Assembly (NCBI GenBank): GCA_002712325.1
Contig: PATH01000027.1
Coordinates: forward strand, 13,268-48,622
Direction: 5' to 3'
DNA from: Acidimicrobiaceae bacterium
GTDB lineage: Bacteria; Actinomycetota; Acidimicrobiia; Acidimicrobiales; UBA8592
DNA: 35,355 nucleotides
Shown here: positions 8,745-16,818 of the stretch, piece after piece
How the letters are laid out: the number at the start of each line of letters is the position of its first letter
Numbering within the stretch: the stretch's first letter is position 1
The notes under the pieces: model-generated
The model's input: the letters and a program-made list of their open reading frames with translations, nothing else
What the model was told of the DNA's origin: nothing
Database searches by the model: none
Position numbers and translations under genes: made by a program

Positions 8745-10184
8745 CTAATACCGGTAGTGAGCCGGTTTGAAGGGGCCATCCACATTTACATCAATGTAAT
8801 CGGCTTGTTCCTCAGTCAACTCCGTAAGTCGCACACCGAGTGAATCGAGATGAAGCCTTGCTACTTTCTCATCGAGTGCCTTTGGAAGGGTAATCACTTC
8901 ATTTGCATACTCTTCAGCATGTTTATGCAAGTCGATTTGTGCCATAACTTGATTTGTAAAGCTACAACTCATAACGAAACTAGGGTGACCGGTCGCATTT
9001 CCAAGGTTTAGCAATCTCCCTTCGGAAAGGATAATCACTGAGTGCCCATCAGGGAAGACGTACTCATCTACTTGAGGTTTAATATTTACTCTCTGGACGT
9101 CTGACATTTGTTGTAGCCCCGCCATGTCTATTTCATTATCAAAATGCCCTATATTCCCGACTATGGCTTGGTGTTTCATTCTCGCCATGTGTTGAGCTGT
9201 GATTATATCTTTGTTACCTGTAGCGGTTATGAAAATATCAGCAGTTTCCATAACGTCTTCAAGGCGGACCACTTGGTATCCCTCCATTGCGGCTTGTAAT
9301 GCACATATTGGGTCGACTTCGGTAACTACCACGCGTGCACCTTGTCCTGCGAGAGATGCGGCGCATCCTTTACCGACGTCGCCGTAACCTAACACGCAGG
9401 CAACTTTCCCTCCAAGCATAACGTCCGTCGCTCGGTTAATTCCATCGATGAGTGAATGACGGCAGCCGTACAAGTTATCAAACTTTGACTTCGTAACTGA
9501 GTCATTGACATTGATTGCGGGGAACAGCAAAGATGATTCGCTTTGCATTTGATAAAGGCGATGAACCCCTGTTGTGGTTTCTTCTGAAACTCCCTTGATT
9601 GATGAGGCTATTCGTTCCCAGTCTATGCTCTCGCTCTGTGCAATTTTTCCCATACGGTTGAGGAAAACTTTCCACTCCTCAGAATCTTTTTCTTCGGCTT
9701 CAGGAATCATCCCGGCTTTGAGATACTCAAGTCCTTTATGAACCATCAACGTCGCATCGCCTCCATCGTCAAGAATTAAATTAGGCCCATCATTGTTTGG
9801 CCAATGGAAAAGTTGCTCAGTTGCCCACCAATACTCCTGTAGGGTTTCCCCTTTCCATGCAAAAACTGGGATCCCGGAAGGCTTTTCACTTGTTCCGTAG
9901 GGGCCGACTGCAACTGCGGCAGCTGCATGGTCTTGCGTAGAGAAGATATTGCATGAGACCCACCGTACTTCTGCGCCTAATTCAACGAGTGTTTCAATAA
10001 GGACCGCTGTTTGGACTGTCATATGCAGAGATCCGGCAATTTTTGCTCCTTGCAAAGGTTTATCATCGGACAACTCAGCACGAAGAGCCATAAGTCCTGG
10101 CATTTCGTTCTCGGCAAGGCGTATTTCTTTCCTACCGAAATCTGCTAGTGATAAGTCTGCTACTTTAAAATCATTAACTACCAT
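8745..10184 (-). CDS. ahcY: Adenosylhomocysteinase (SAH hydrolase)
   Basis: The enzyme reversibly hydrolyses S-adenosylhomocysteine to adenosine and homocysteine, clearing the product inhibitor of methyltransferases. Visible family signatures are [11 protein letters not shown] near the N-terminus, the NAD-binding loop [10 protein letters not shown] with the preceding [26 protein letters not shown], the SCSFTNQ segment and the C-terminal HYRY. I moved the start from 10199 to the ATG at 10184 because GAAAGG lies 7 nt before it and overlaps the upstream ATG codon. That gives 479 aa, the usual bacterial length. A leader of about 100 nt separates it from the Trm112-like gene and contains a 7-bp inverted repeat. 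Confidence 0.97.
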   Translation of the reverse strand: MVVNDFKVADLSLADFGRKEIRLAENEMPGLMALRAELSDDKPLQGAKIAGSLHMTVQTAVLIETLVELGAEVRWVSCNIFSTQDHAAAAVAVGPYGTSEKPSGIPVFAWKGETLQEYWWATEQLFHWPNNDGPNLILDDGGDATLMVHKGLEYLKAGMIPEAEEKDSEEWKVFLNRMGKIAQSESIDWERIASSIKGVSEETTTGVHRLYQMQSESSLLFPAINVNDSVTKSKFDNLYGCRHSLIDGINRATDVMLGGKVACVLGYGDVGKGCAASLAGQGARVVVTEVDPICALQAAMEGYQVVRLEDVMETADIFITATGNKDIITAQHMARMKHQAIVGNIGHFDNEIDMAGLQQMSDVQRVNIKPQVDEYVFPDGHSVIILSEGRLLNLGNATGHPSFVMSCSFTNQVMAQIDLHKHAEEYANEVITLPKALDEKVARLHLDSLGVRLTELTEEQADYIDVNVDGPFKPAHYRY

Positions 10185-10213
10185 GACCAAGCCTTTCAAA
10201 ATTTGTATCTACT

Positions 10214-10269
10214 AGCTGAGGTCATCTGACTCTTTTGCAGCTTATTACATTCTATTGCGCCACTCAGCT
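10214..10269 (-). other. Inverted repeat in the ahcY leader region
   Basis: AGCTGAG and CTCAGCT are a perfect 7-bp inverted repeat enclosing 42 nt, with a smaller GTCA/TGAC repeat inside it, just upstream of ahcY. The position would suit a cis-regulatory RNA or an operator. I could not match it to the SAH, SAM-II or SAM-IV riboswitch consensus from memory. Confidence 0.25.
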
Positions 10270-10304
10270 TTTTAGCGCTTAGATAATTGACTAGAATATT
10301 TATA

Positions 10305-10505
10305 TCAGAGCTGTGTATAACGCTCGTGAACTTCATCTGAGACTTCTCTGGATTCAGATACTAGCAAGACAGGTATGCCGTTTCGGATATCATATGCTTT
10401 TTGCAGTCTGGGGTTGTAAAGAACTTGATCTTCAGCAACATAAATAAGGTTTTTCTTGTCTTCTGGGCAGGCCAGAATTGCTAACAGTTCAGGATCTAAG
10501 CTCAT
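10305..10505 (-). CDS. Trm112-like / UPF0434 family small protein
   Basis: This 66-aa protein has the Trm112p-like layout: LDPELLAILACPEDK at the start, a short hairpin, then KAYDIRNGIPVLLVSESR. In eukaryotes and archaea Trm112 is a small activator of SAM-dependent methyltransferases, and bacterial homologues are mostly uncharacterised. The canonical CPxC zinc pair is reduced to one cysteine (CPED), and the Cys normally found before the AYP/YDI strand is also missing, so zinc binding is unlikely. It lies 21 nt after the phosphomannomutase and next to ahcY, a conserved actinobacterial order. The position beside ahcY would fit a link with methylation, but that is inference. Confidence 0.85.
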   Translation of the reverse strand: MSLDPELLAILACPEDKKNLIYVAEDQVLYNPRLQKAYDIRNGIPVLLVSESREVSDEVHERYTQL

Positions 10506-10511
10506 TGCTCA

Positions 10512-10517
10512 ATTTTA
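10512..10517 (-). promoter_or_regulatory. Putative -10 element (TAAAAT) of the Trm112-like gene
   Basis: The hexamer ends 6 nt before the ATG at 10505, inside the 21-nt gap after the phosphomannomutase stop. It may allow separate leaderless expression of this small gene. Confidence 0.35.
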
Positions 10518-10526
10518 ACGGAATGT

Positions 10527-11903
10527 TTAATGATTCCCATCACCTGTATCGAAAGCAGTAATGATGTTTTCTAAGATATTCAATATTTCGTCACGTTTGC
10601 TTTGGTTTTTTGCCTCTAGATTCAGTCTGATGAGTGGTTCTGTATTGGATGGACGAAGATTGAACCACCAACTCTCGGATTTCACTGTAAGTCCGTCTAG
10701 ATAGTCAGATTCTTCATTTCGAAATTTTTGCTCAATGACTTTTAATAACTCCTCGTGATTCTGAATTCTGTAATTTACTTCACCCGTTGAGCTATAAATA
10801 TCATATAATTCGCGCAGTTCGGAGAGTTTGACCCCATTCATTGATATGTATTCAAGTACAATCAGCGCTGCGATAATGCCTGAGTCCGCTCGGAAGTTTC
10901 TTTTGAAGTAGTAGTGCCCTGAATGTTCCCCTGCAAATTCTGCGTCTGTTTCAGCCATCAACTTCTTTATGTGGGAATGACCAACTCGGCTTCGGACAGC
11001 ATTGCCACCTTCAGCAAAAATTGTTTCTTGAACAACTTGAGAACATATCAGGTTATAGATGATCGTTGCGTCAGGTTGGTGCTCAAGAATACTTTTTGCG
11101 ACAATCGCAGTTGTGACTGAGCCTGAGAGTGGCGTTCCTGTCTCGTCGATGAGAAACACTCTGTCGGCATCACCATCGAATGCGAGCCCAATATCAGCTG
11201 AGGAGTCAATGACACTTTTAATTAGGTCTTTCAAATTTTCCTGATTTAAAGGATCTGCTGGGTGGTTAGGAAAGCTTCCATCAAGTTCTTCATAAAGAAT
11301 ATTTATTTCCGATGGAATGTGTCTGAATACAGAAGGGACTATTAGACCTCCCATACCATTTGCTGTATCAGCAATTATTCTTTTATCAGCTATTGTTTCT
11401 GGATTAACGAAGCTAAGAATATGGTCAGTGAAGCCTTCTAGAAGATCAAGGTGAATTACATTACCGTTTGCTTCATTCGGGATTTTGATCTGCGTATCGC
11501 AAAGAGATTTGACGCGTTCTAGCCCAGACCCTTCACCTATTGGCACTGCATAGGCTCTACACAACTTAATTCCGTTATAGTCGGCAGGGTTGTGAGAGGC
11601 AGTAAAAATTGCCCCTGGTGAACCAAGAACACCTGAAGCGTAATAAAGCATGTCTGTCGAGCTTAAACCTAGATAGATAACATCTACGCCGAGAGATACT
11701 ATTCCCTTAATGAAATGCTCCGAAAGATCTTTTGAAGATGGACGCATATCAATTCCAACTATTATCTGAGTAATCTGTGGGTCTTCTTCCAAAAGAAAAC
11801 TTGCGAATGCCAATCCAATATTTTTACAGAGTCTCTCGTCTATCTCTTGGGGATACAATCCCCTAACGTCATAGGATTTAAAAATTGCGTCTATATCACC
11901 CAT
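10527..11903 (-). CDS. manB: Phosphomannomutase / phosphoglucomutase
   Basis: This is an alpha-D-phosphohexomutase of 458 aa that interconverts hexose 6- and 1-phosphates. Four signatures are present in order: the phosphoserine loop TASHNPADYNGIK, the Mg loop DGDADR, the sugar-binding GEHSGHYYF and the phosphate loop RPSNTEP. GEHSG (rather than SEESG) favours the dual-specificity PMM/PGM subgroup. In this neighbourhood, mannose 1-phosphate would feed GDP-mannose synthesis and then the Gmd/Rmd steps encoded about 9 kb away, although no guanylyltransferase (ManC) is in the window. Its start has TACCTT 6 nt upstream and no ribosome site, suggesting a leaderless message. Confidence 0.95.
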   Translation of the reverse strand: MGDIDAIFKSYDVRGLYPQEIDERLCKNIGLAFASFLLEEDPQITQIIVGIDMRPSSKDLSEHFIKGIVSLGVDVIYLGLSSTDMLYYASGVLGSPGAIFTASHNPADYNGIKLCRAYAVPIGEGSGLERVKSLCDTQIKIPNEANGNVIHLDLLEGFTDHILSFVNPETIADKRIIADTANGMGGLIVPSVFRHIPSEINILYEELDGSFPNHPADPLNQENLKDLIKSVIDSSADIGLAFDGDADRVFLIDETGTPLSGSVTTAIVAKSILEHQPDATIIYNLICSQVVQETIFAEGGNAVRSRVGHSHIKKLMAETDAEFAGEHSGHYYFKRNFRADSGIIAALIVLEYISMNGVKLSELRELYDIYSSTGEVNYRIQNHEELLKVIEQKFRNEESDYLDGLTVKSESWWFNLRPSNTEPLIRLNLEAKNQSKRDEILNILENIITAFDTGDGNH

Positions 11904-11909
11904 GTATTC

Positions 11910-11915
11910 AAGGTA
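11910..11915 (-). promoter_or_regulatory. Putative -10 element (TACCTT) of the phosphomannomutase gene
   Basis: The hexamer ends 6 nt before the ATG at 11903 and no Shine-Dalgarno sequence is visible; a leaderless arrangement. Confidence 0.4.
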
Positions 11916-11962
11916 GCGAGAAGTAACACTGAGGACACAAATGAAATGAAATCATTTAGATA

Positions 11963-12784
11963 CTAGTTGAATGCGAGTAGTGACAACAGAGTCGTAGCAT
12001 TGAACCCGATATGAGCCCAGATTGCTGGAGCCAACCTTTGCGACCTTTCATAAATGAGAGCAAAGATCATACCAACTACAAATAAGGCAGGGAAGAGAAG
12101 CAACTGAAAATGAATGGCTGAAAAGATTGCAGAAGATACAATTATCGAAATCCACACGATTGATTTTTCGCTTCCTAGAGAGTCTCCCCTCTTCCTTATA
12201 GCTCCATAAAGAAGTCCCCGAAAGAAAAGTTCCTCCGCGAGCGGCGCTAATATGCCTACCGTCACGATGATAGCTATTACCCCTAGCGATGAAGTAGCTT
12301 TATCGCTCAGCTCTCTTGCTGGCTCACTTATCCGATCAGCATCAATGTCAAAGATCCATACGAAAGGGTACGTCACCGCAGGAACAACAAGAATTTGAGC
12401 AGCGACACCATAACACAAACCTCTGGGCACATCAGCCTTTTTTGACTGAAATAGAAAGTCCTTCTGCAAGTTAAACCCAAAAGTTCGTGCCGAAATAACA
12501 ACAGCCGCTATCAAAACGAGTTGCTGAGATAGGCCAACTAAAGAGACACCCCACATTGGAACGTCATCCCAATCGTTAAAATTTGTAAGTTCTAGAATAA
12601 GGCTTAGCGTTACTATTGATGCCACCAAACTCAATCCATATCCAACAATTACTTGGCCGAATCCCCACTTTCGCCAATCATTTTCAAGTCGGCCAGGTGG
12701 TGGGAAAGCATATTCTTCGAGAGGTAAATTATCTTCAGAATCTACTGTGCCAGACACATTCTGAATCCTAACCAAAACGTTCAT
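11963..12784 (-). CDS. CPBP-family intramembrane metalloprotease
   Basis: This is a polytopic membrane protein of 273 aa with the three motifs of CPBP (Abi/CaaX-type) glutamic proteases: LAEELFFRG (EExxxR), FSAIHF (a second His motif) and the C-terminal AHIGFN. About six to seven hydrophobic segments follow a soluble N-terminus of about 50 residues that includes EEYAFPPPGR. Bacterial members cleave or process membrane and peptide substrates, but the substrate here is unknown. It is divergent from ftsH, another membrane protease, across 83 nt. No clear ribosome site precedes the ATG, and a palindrome abuts the start. Confidence 0.9.
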   Translation of the reverse strand: MNVLVRIQNVSGTVDSEDNLPLEEYAFPPPGRLENDWRKWGFGQVIVGYGLSLVASIVTLSLILELTNFNDWDDVPMWGVSLVGLSQQLVLIAAVVISARTFGFNLQKDFLFQSKKADVPRGLCYGVAAQILVVPAVTYPFVWIFDIDADRISEPARELSDKATSSLGVIAIIVTVGILAPLAEELFFRGLLYGAIRKRGDSLGSEKSIVWISIIVSSAIFSAIHFQLLLFPALFVVGMIFALIYERSQRLAPAIWAHIGFNATTLLSLLAFN

Positions 12785-12787
12785 GCA

Positions 12788-12802
12788 TCACATTGCATGT
12801 GA
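12788..12802. promoter_or_regulatory. Operator-like palindrome in the CPBP/ftsH divergent gap
   Basis: TCACAT-TGC-ATGTGA is a perfect 6+6 palindrome with a 3-nt centre, 4 nt upstream of the CPBP start codon and 65 nt upstream of ftsH. The position and symmetry suit a dimeric repressor site. No regulator can be named from sequence alone. Confidence 0.35.
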
Positions 12803-12855
12803 CAAGAAACTCCTAACATCTCACTGTTGACTGATTTAATGGACGTGAATTCCAC

Positions 12856-12861
12856 TACGAT
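12856..12861 (+). promoter_or_regulatory. Putative -10 element (TACGAT) of ftsH
   Basis: The hexamer ends 6 nt before the ATG at 12868 with no ribosome site, implying a leaderless transcript. A TTGACT stands further upstream, but at a 23-nt spacing it is too far to be a normal -35. Confidence 0.45.
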
Positions 12862-12867
12862 ATATTT

Positions 12868-14817
12868 ATGAGCGAAAGCCTTCCACCAGCACCCAAAGAC
12901 ACCCAGCGAGAAGATGAGGAAACAAAAACGGTCAACCCCTGGCGAAAGAGGGTCTCATACCTTTTGGCATTAGGACTTCTAGCCCTGTTTTTTCTCCCAA
13001 ATATTCTCAATAACGATGATGCAACGGACTTACCGTATCAGGAATTCCGCATTCAAGTCTCTTCTGGACAAGTGGCGGTCGCAGAGTTCAATAACAACAC
13101 TGGAAAAATTACCTTTGAGTCGACGTCAGGAGACAAATTCAAAACGTCAGGACCGCTTGAACTCTCGAGCGATGATGAAAGACTCTTTCTTGAGAACATT
13201 GAAGACTTCAAGTTCTTTACCCCCGGCTCAAATATATGGACAGGGTTCATAATCCCTGTTCTCGGTCCGCTTGCACTTATCTTGCTCTTTTTCTATTGGC
13301 TAAATAGAAGGGCTCAAGGACAAATGGGCAACATTATGTCCATAGGCCGCTCTAAAGCGAAGGCTTACACAACTGAAAGACCTTCAACAACGTTTGACGA
13401 TGTGGCCGGCTATCAAGGAGTCAAGCAAGAAATCCAGGAAGTAGTTGACTTCCTACAAGATTCTGAAAAGTTTGCTGAAATAGGAGCACGTATACCAAAA
13501 GGCGTTCTCCTAGTTGGCCCTCCGGGCACAGGCAAAACCCTGATCGCAAGAGCTGTTGCAGGCGAGGCTGGAGTGCCGTTCTTATCTGTTACCGGAAGCG
13601 ATTTCATGGAAATGTTTGTTGGTGTTGGAGCCAGCAGAGTGAGGGACCTCTTTCAAAGTGCTCGCAAAATGGGAAGCGCTATTATCTTCATTGATGAGAT
13701 TGATTCCATTGGGCGCAAAAGAGGAGCTGGGCTCGGAGGTGGACATGATGAACGTGAGCAGACTCTGAATCAAATGTTGGCAGAGATGGATGGATTCGAG
13801 GCGACTGAGGGCATTGTGATGATGGCTGCGACTAATAGACCAGACATCTTAGACCCTGCTTTATTGCGACCTGGCCGATTCGACCGACAAGTAATAGTTT
13901 CACTTCCCGAATTAGAAGATCGTGAACAAATTCTAGAAGTTCATGCCAAAGCTAAGAAGATGGATGAGGATGTCGATCTAAGCCTGTTAGCTCGGGGAAC
14001 ACCGGGAATGAGTGGCGCAGATCTGTCTAACTTGATCAACGAAGCTGCTCTAATCGCTGTTCGTGAAGGTGATAAGAAAGTTAAGAATATGCATCTAGAG
14101 CAAGCGAGAGATCGGGTTCTCATGGGGCAAACACGAGAAGCGACGGTTCTCAATAAACATGAGCGGGAACGGGTTGCCTACCATGAGAGCGGACATGCAT
14201 TAGCCGCTGCATTGATGCCAAATGCAGACCCACTCCACAAAGTCTCAATTATTCCACGCGGTATGGCCTTGGGAGTAACCATGACCTTACCTGAAGAAGA
14301 TAGGTATCTACTTCAGAAAAGCTACGTGAAAGACGAATTGGTAAAAATGCTCGGAGGACGAGTCGCCGAGGATATCGTATTTGGCGAGGTATCAAGCGGA
14401 GCTGCAGATGACTTAGCGCGAGCGACCGACATGGCAAGAAGAATGGTGCGCGAGTGGGGTATGAGTGAACGGGTCGGACCAATGGCTTGGCGATCCCAAG
14501 AACAAGTATTTCTTGGTGAAGATATGGGTCGTGGAAGAGATTATTCTGACGACATGGCTAATCTCATAGATGAGGAAATTGAGTCAATTCTCCGGGAAGC
14601 TGAAAAACGGTGCCAAGACCTAATCAATGAAAATCGCGAGGGACTGGACGCTCTTGCACAATCACTTCTTATAAAGGAAACCTTAGACAGCAGCGATGTT
14701 CACTCTCTTTTGGGAATTTCAAAAGAAACTAAAGACCATGACGATGACTTAAATCCTTCAGAGGCAAATGCCGAAATACCTGCACTCCAGAAATTCAGCA
14801 AACCTGAAAACCTATAA
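12868..14817 (+). CDS. ftsH: ATP-dependent zinc metalloprotease FtsH
   Basis: FtsH is a membrane-bound AAA+ protease that degrades misassembled membrane proteins and regulatory proteins. TM1 is at about residues 33-48 and TM2 at about 128-146, flanking an extracytoplasmic domain. The AAA module follows with Walker A GPPGTGKT (about residue 217), Walker B IIFIDEID, and the second region of homology ending in RPGRFDRQ. The protease domain has the zinc site HESGHA at about residue 439, one residue away from the common HEAGH, and the downstream [10 protein letters not shown] segment carrying the third ligand. At 649 aa it is full length. The thioredoxin-like gene follows 10 nt later in the same operon. 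Confidence 0.98.
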   Translation: MSESLPPAPKDTQREDEETKTVNPWRKRVSYLLALGLLALFFLPNILNNDDATDLPYQEFRIQVSSGQVAVAEFNNNTGKITFESTSGDKFKTSGPLELSSDDERLFLENIEDFKFFTPGSNIWTGFIIPVLGPLALILLFFYWLNRRAQGQMGNIMSIGRSKAKAYTTERPSTTFDDVAGYQGVKQEIQEVVDFLQDSEKFAEIGARIPKGVLLVGPPGTGKTLIARAVAGEAGVPFLSVTGSDFMEMFVGVGASRVRDLFQSARKMGSAIIFIDEIDSIGRKRGAGLGGGHDEREQTLNQMLAEMDGFEATEGIVMMAATNRPDILDPALLRPGRFDRQVIVSLPELEDREQILEVHAKAKKMDEDVDLSLLARGTPGMSGADLSNLINEAALIAVREGDKKVKNMHLEQARDRVLMGQTREATVLNKHERERVAYHESGHALAAALMPNADPLHKVSIIPRGMALGVTMTLPEEDRYLLQKSYVKDELVKMLGGRVAEDIVFGEVSSGAADDLARATDMARRMVREWGMSERVGPMAWRSQEQVFLGEDMGRGRDYSDDMANLIDEEIESILREAEKRCQDLINENREGLDALAQSLLIKETLDSSDVHSLLGISKETKDHDDDLNPSEANAEIPALQKFSKPENL

Positions 14818-14827
14818 TTAAAAGAGA

Positions 14828-15277
14828 ATGGTACTCACTATCATCCTTATATTAGTAATTGGGGTAACTGCTTTCAGTGTTTCAGCTTTAGCTAATCGAA
14901 GGAAACCAGACAGTCCCTCTGTACCTAGATCGATACTCCCTTATCAGCTAGACCGATCAGACTTCAGTGAACCGGATATTGAATGGATTTTCGTTTTATT
15001 TACATCCGAGACCTGCGATGCATGTGATTTAGTCGTGAATGAAGTTTCTAAAATTTCCTTATCTAACGTTGTAGTTCAAAATATTGATTTCGCCGTTAAT
15101 AAATCATTGCACGCTAGATACGAAATTGATTCCGTGCCTATTCTACTCTTGGCCGACCGACAGGGAATCGTTCAGTGGTCCTTCGCTGGTGTCCCACCCT
15201 CTATCGCAATATCTGAAGCGTTAGTGAACCTGAATATTATTCCACCCGAGAGCGGACAGAGCGTAAAGATCAACTAA
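14828..15277 (+). CDS. Membrane-anchored thioredoxin-like protein
   Basis: This 149-aa protein has one N-terminal hydrophobic anchor (about residues 2-21) followed by a thioredoxin-fold domain. TSETCDACDLV places a CxxC (CDAC) at the redox site, and DSVPILLL carries the cis-proline facing it. This arrangement predicts an extracytoplasmic thiol-disulfide oxidoreductase or reductant tethered to the membrane. CDAC is not a motif that distinguishes oxidase from reductase. It follows ftsH in an operon and converges on the DUF5719 gene, sharing 4 nt at the stops. The partner electron donor is not next to it; a MauE-like membrane protein lies about 18 kb away. Confidence 0.8.
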   Translation: MVLTIILILVIGVTAFSVSALANRRKPDSPSVPRSILPYQLDRSDFSEPDIEWIFVLFTSETCDACDLVVNEVSKISLSNVVVQNIDFAVNKSLHARYEIDSVPILLLADRQGIVQWSFAGVPPSIAISEALVNLNIIPPESGQSVKIN

Positions 15278-16818
15278 TCAAATTCCGGTGGCGATACAGA
15301 CAGGTCTGATACGCTATCTGCAACTGGAGAAACATTTCCCCAGTCTCCAGAACCTTCTGCTCCCAAAAATCTTTCAACGCTGACTGGCTCGGTAGATACT
15401 ATTCTCAGAATAGAATCTTGTGGGACACCTAACTGCTGAAGGTCAATTATCTTTCTAGACTTCGCTGAAACTTCTATTATTTGTGAGGAGAAGATATTAC
15501 CATTTGAAAGGGCTTCAATTTCAAGTAGGGTCAGGCGATCGGAAGCTGGATTAACTATAGCTACTCTTCCTAAAGGTTCTTTTAAAAGGAAGTAATGTTC
15601 TTGCCCTGAGATATCAACCCCTGGGTTATAACCCGAGCTTAAATTCCCTGCGGAAGTAGTTAAAAGAACCCTCTCAGAAGCAACAAGTACACCGTTAGTA
15701 CTGCGAACAACAACCCAATAAGGGATACCTTTCGCAATTCGAGTTGAAGCATCAATGGCGGAGGAGTCTCCCCCTTCCCCATCTAATGAAAAATTGACGT
15801 CTCGTGAACTTGCTGCGGGTATAGATACCGATATTGGTTCGATATAACCAATATCAGATACATCAGGAATAATTTCGACATCTACAACAGCTACTTCTGT
15901 CTCTGAAGGGTTGAATATAGTGACTGAAACCTGAACGGCTGACTCCATCCCTCCTGGAAATACCCAAAGGTCATTTAAACTTGGCGACCCAACTTCGACA
16001 TCTAAGCCATTAGGGGCTATTTCATCTCCGAACATAACAAGGCGTTCTGCAACGATTCGTCCGGTTCTGGCAGTAATTTGAGTGCTGATAGTTTCTGCTA
16101 GTGTGACTACTGATGTTACATCGATAGGCAGCAAAGATTGAGGGGGCACAACCAGCCCATTATAAGAATCTGGGCGACGAGTTCTCCCATCAGCTGCAAA
16201 CGTAATGTCTAATACCGCGCTATCAGGGTAGGGGTTAAAGAGAAAGATCATTTCACGCGTTTCTGTTCTTGTCGTCCCAGCAGCGAAGCTCCATTCAGGC
16301 GATGTAGTTGATGCACACGGTGATTGCGCTAAACCCAAGGGACCGGTGAGTCTATGTTCAACTATTAAATTCCCCAAATTTGACTGGATCAAAGCTGCAG
16401 CATAGTCGCCCGAAACGCCATCAATCTCTGCCAGTTTAACCGAAGTCACTGTTCGTGGGGGCAATGGAAACTCCTCTTGGATCACAGGAAGCTGGTATAT
16501 ATCCTGCACCGTGTCTCCTGATCCATCAGTCAAATTTTGCTGACCGGAAGCGAGGACAGAAACTACAGAAATAAGAACAGATGACTCAGTGTTAGAGGGA
16601 TTCCCTAGAAGAAGTTCGTGATTCGCTAGGCTAGCATCACCTACACTTCCGGCTACGCAATACCAGGTTGAGGAAAGATTCTTGATATCCCCAATTAGCG
16701 ACGGTTGATTTTTCTGAAGAACTGCATCTGAGGCAACCTCATCATCAGGCTGAATGATCAAGGAAGCGCTTAGTAGTAATGCGAATATTAATATTGCTGG
16801 CCAGCGCGTGACTTTCAT
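15274..16818 (-). CDS. DUF5719-type secreted or membrane-anchored protein
   Basis: This is a 514-aa protein with an N-terminal signal or anchor (WPAILIFALLLSASLII) followed by a long, largely beta-strand, Cys-poor extracytoplasmic region. In segment style and genomic position it matches the actinobacterial DUF5719 family, which is routinely encoded immediately after a large GT2 glycosyltransferase. The function is unknown. Repeated short stretches such as FNPSE, FNPYPDSA and VNPASD suggest tandem immunoglobulin-like or beta-sandwich repeats. The ATG overlaps the glycosyltransferase stop in ATGA, so translation is coupled and the two products probably act together outside the membrane. The DUF number is from recall and context, not from a search. 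Confidence 0.75.
   Translation of the reverse strand: MKVTRWPAILIFALLLSASLIIQPDDEVASDAVLQKNQPSLIGDIKNLSSTWYCVAGSVGDASLANHELLLGNPSNTESSVLISVVSVLASGQQNLTDGSGDTVQDIYQLPVIQEEFPLPPRTVTSVKLAEIDGVSGDYAAALIQSNLGNLIVEHRLTGPLGLAQSPCASTTSPEWSFAAGTTRTETREMIFLFNPYPDSAVLDITFAADGRTRRPDSYNGLVVPPQSLLPIDVTSVVTLAETISTQITARTGRIVAERLVMFGDEIAPNGLDVEVGSPSLNDLWVFPGGMESAVQVSVTIFNPSETEVAVVDVEIIPDVSDIGYIEPISVSIPAASSRDVNFSLDGEGGDSSAIDASTRIAKGIPYWVVVRSTNGVLVASERVLLTTSAGNLSSGYNPGVDISGQEHYFLLKEPLGRVAIVNPASDRLTLLEIEALSNGNIFSSQIIEVSAKSRKIIDLQQLGVPQDSILRIVSTEPVSVERFLGAEGSGDWGNVSPVADSVSDLSVSPPEFD

Noticed and set aside
10185-10304. SAH or SAM riboswitch upstream of ahcY
   Set aside because: The conserved cores of the SAH, SAM-II and SAM-IV classes, as I remember them, are not present; only an unexplained inverted repeat is.
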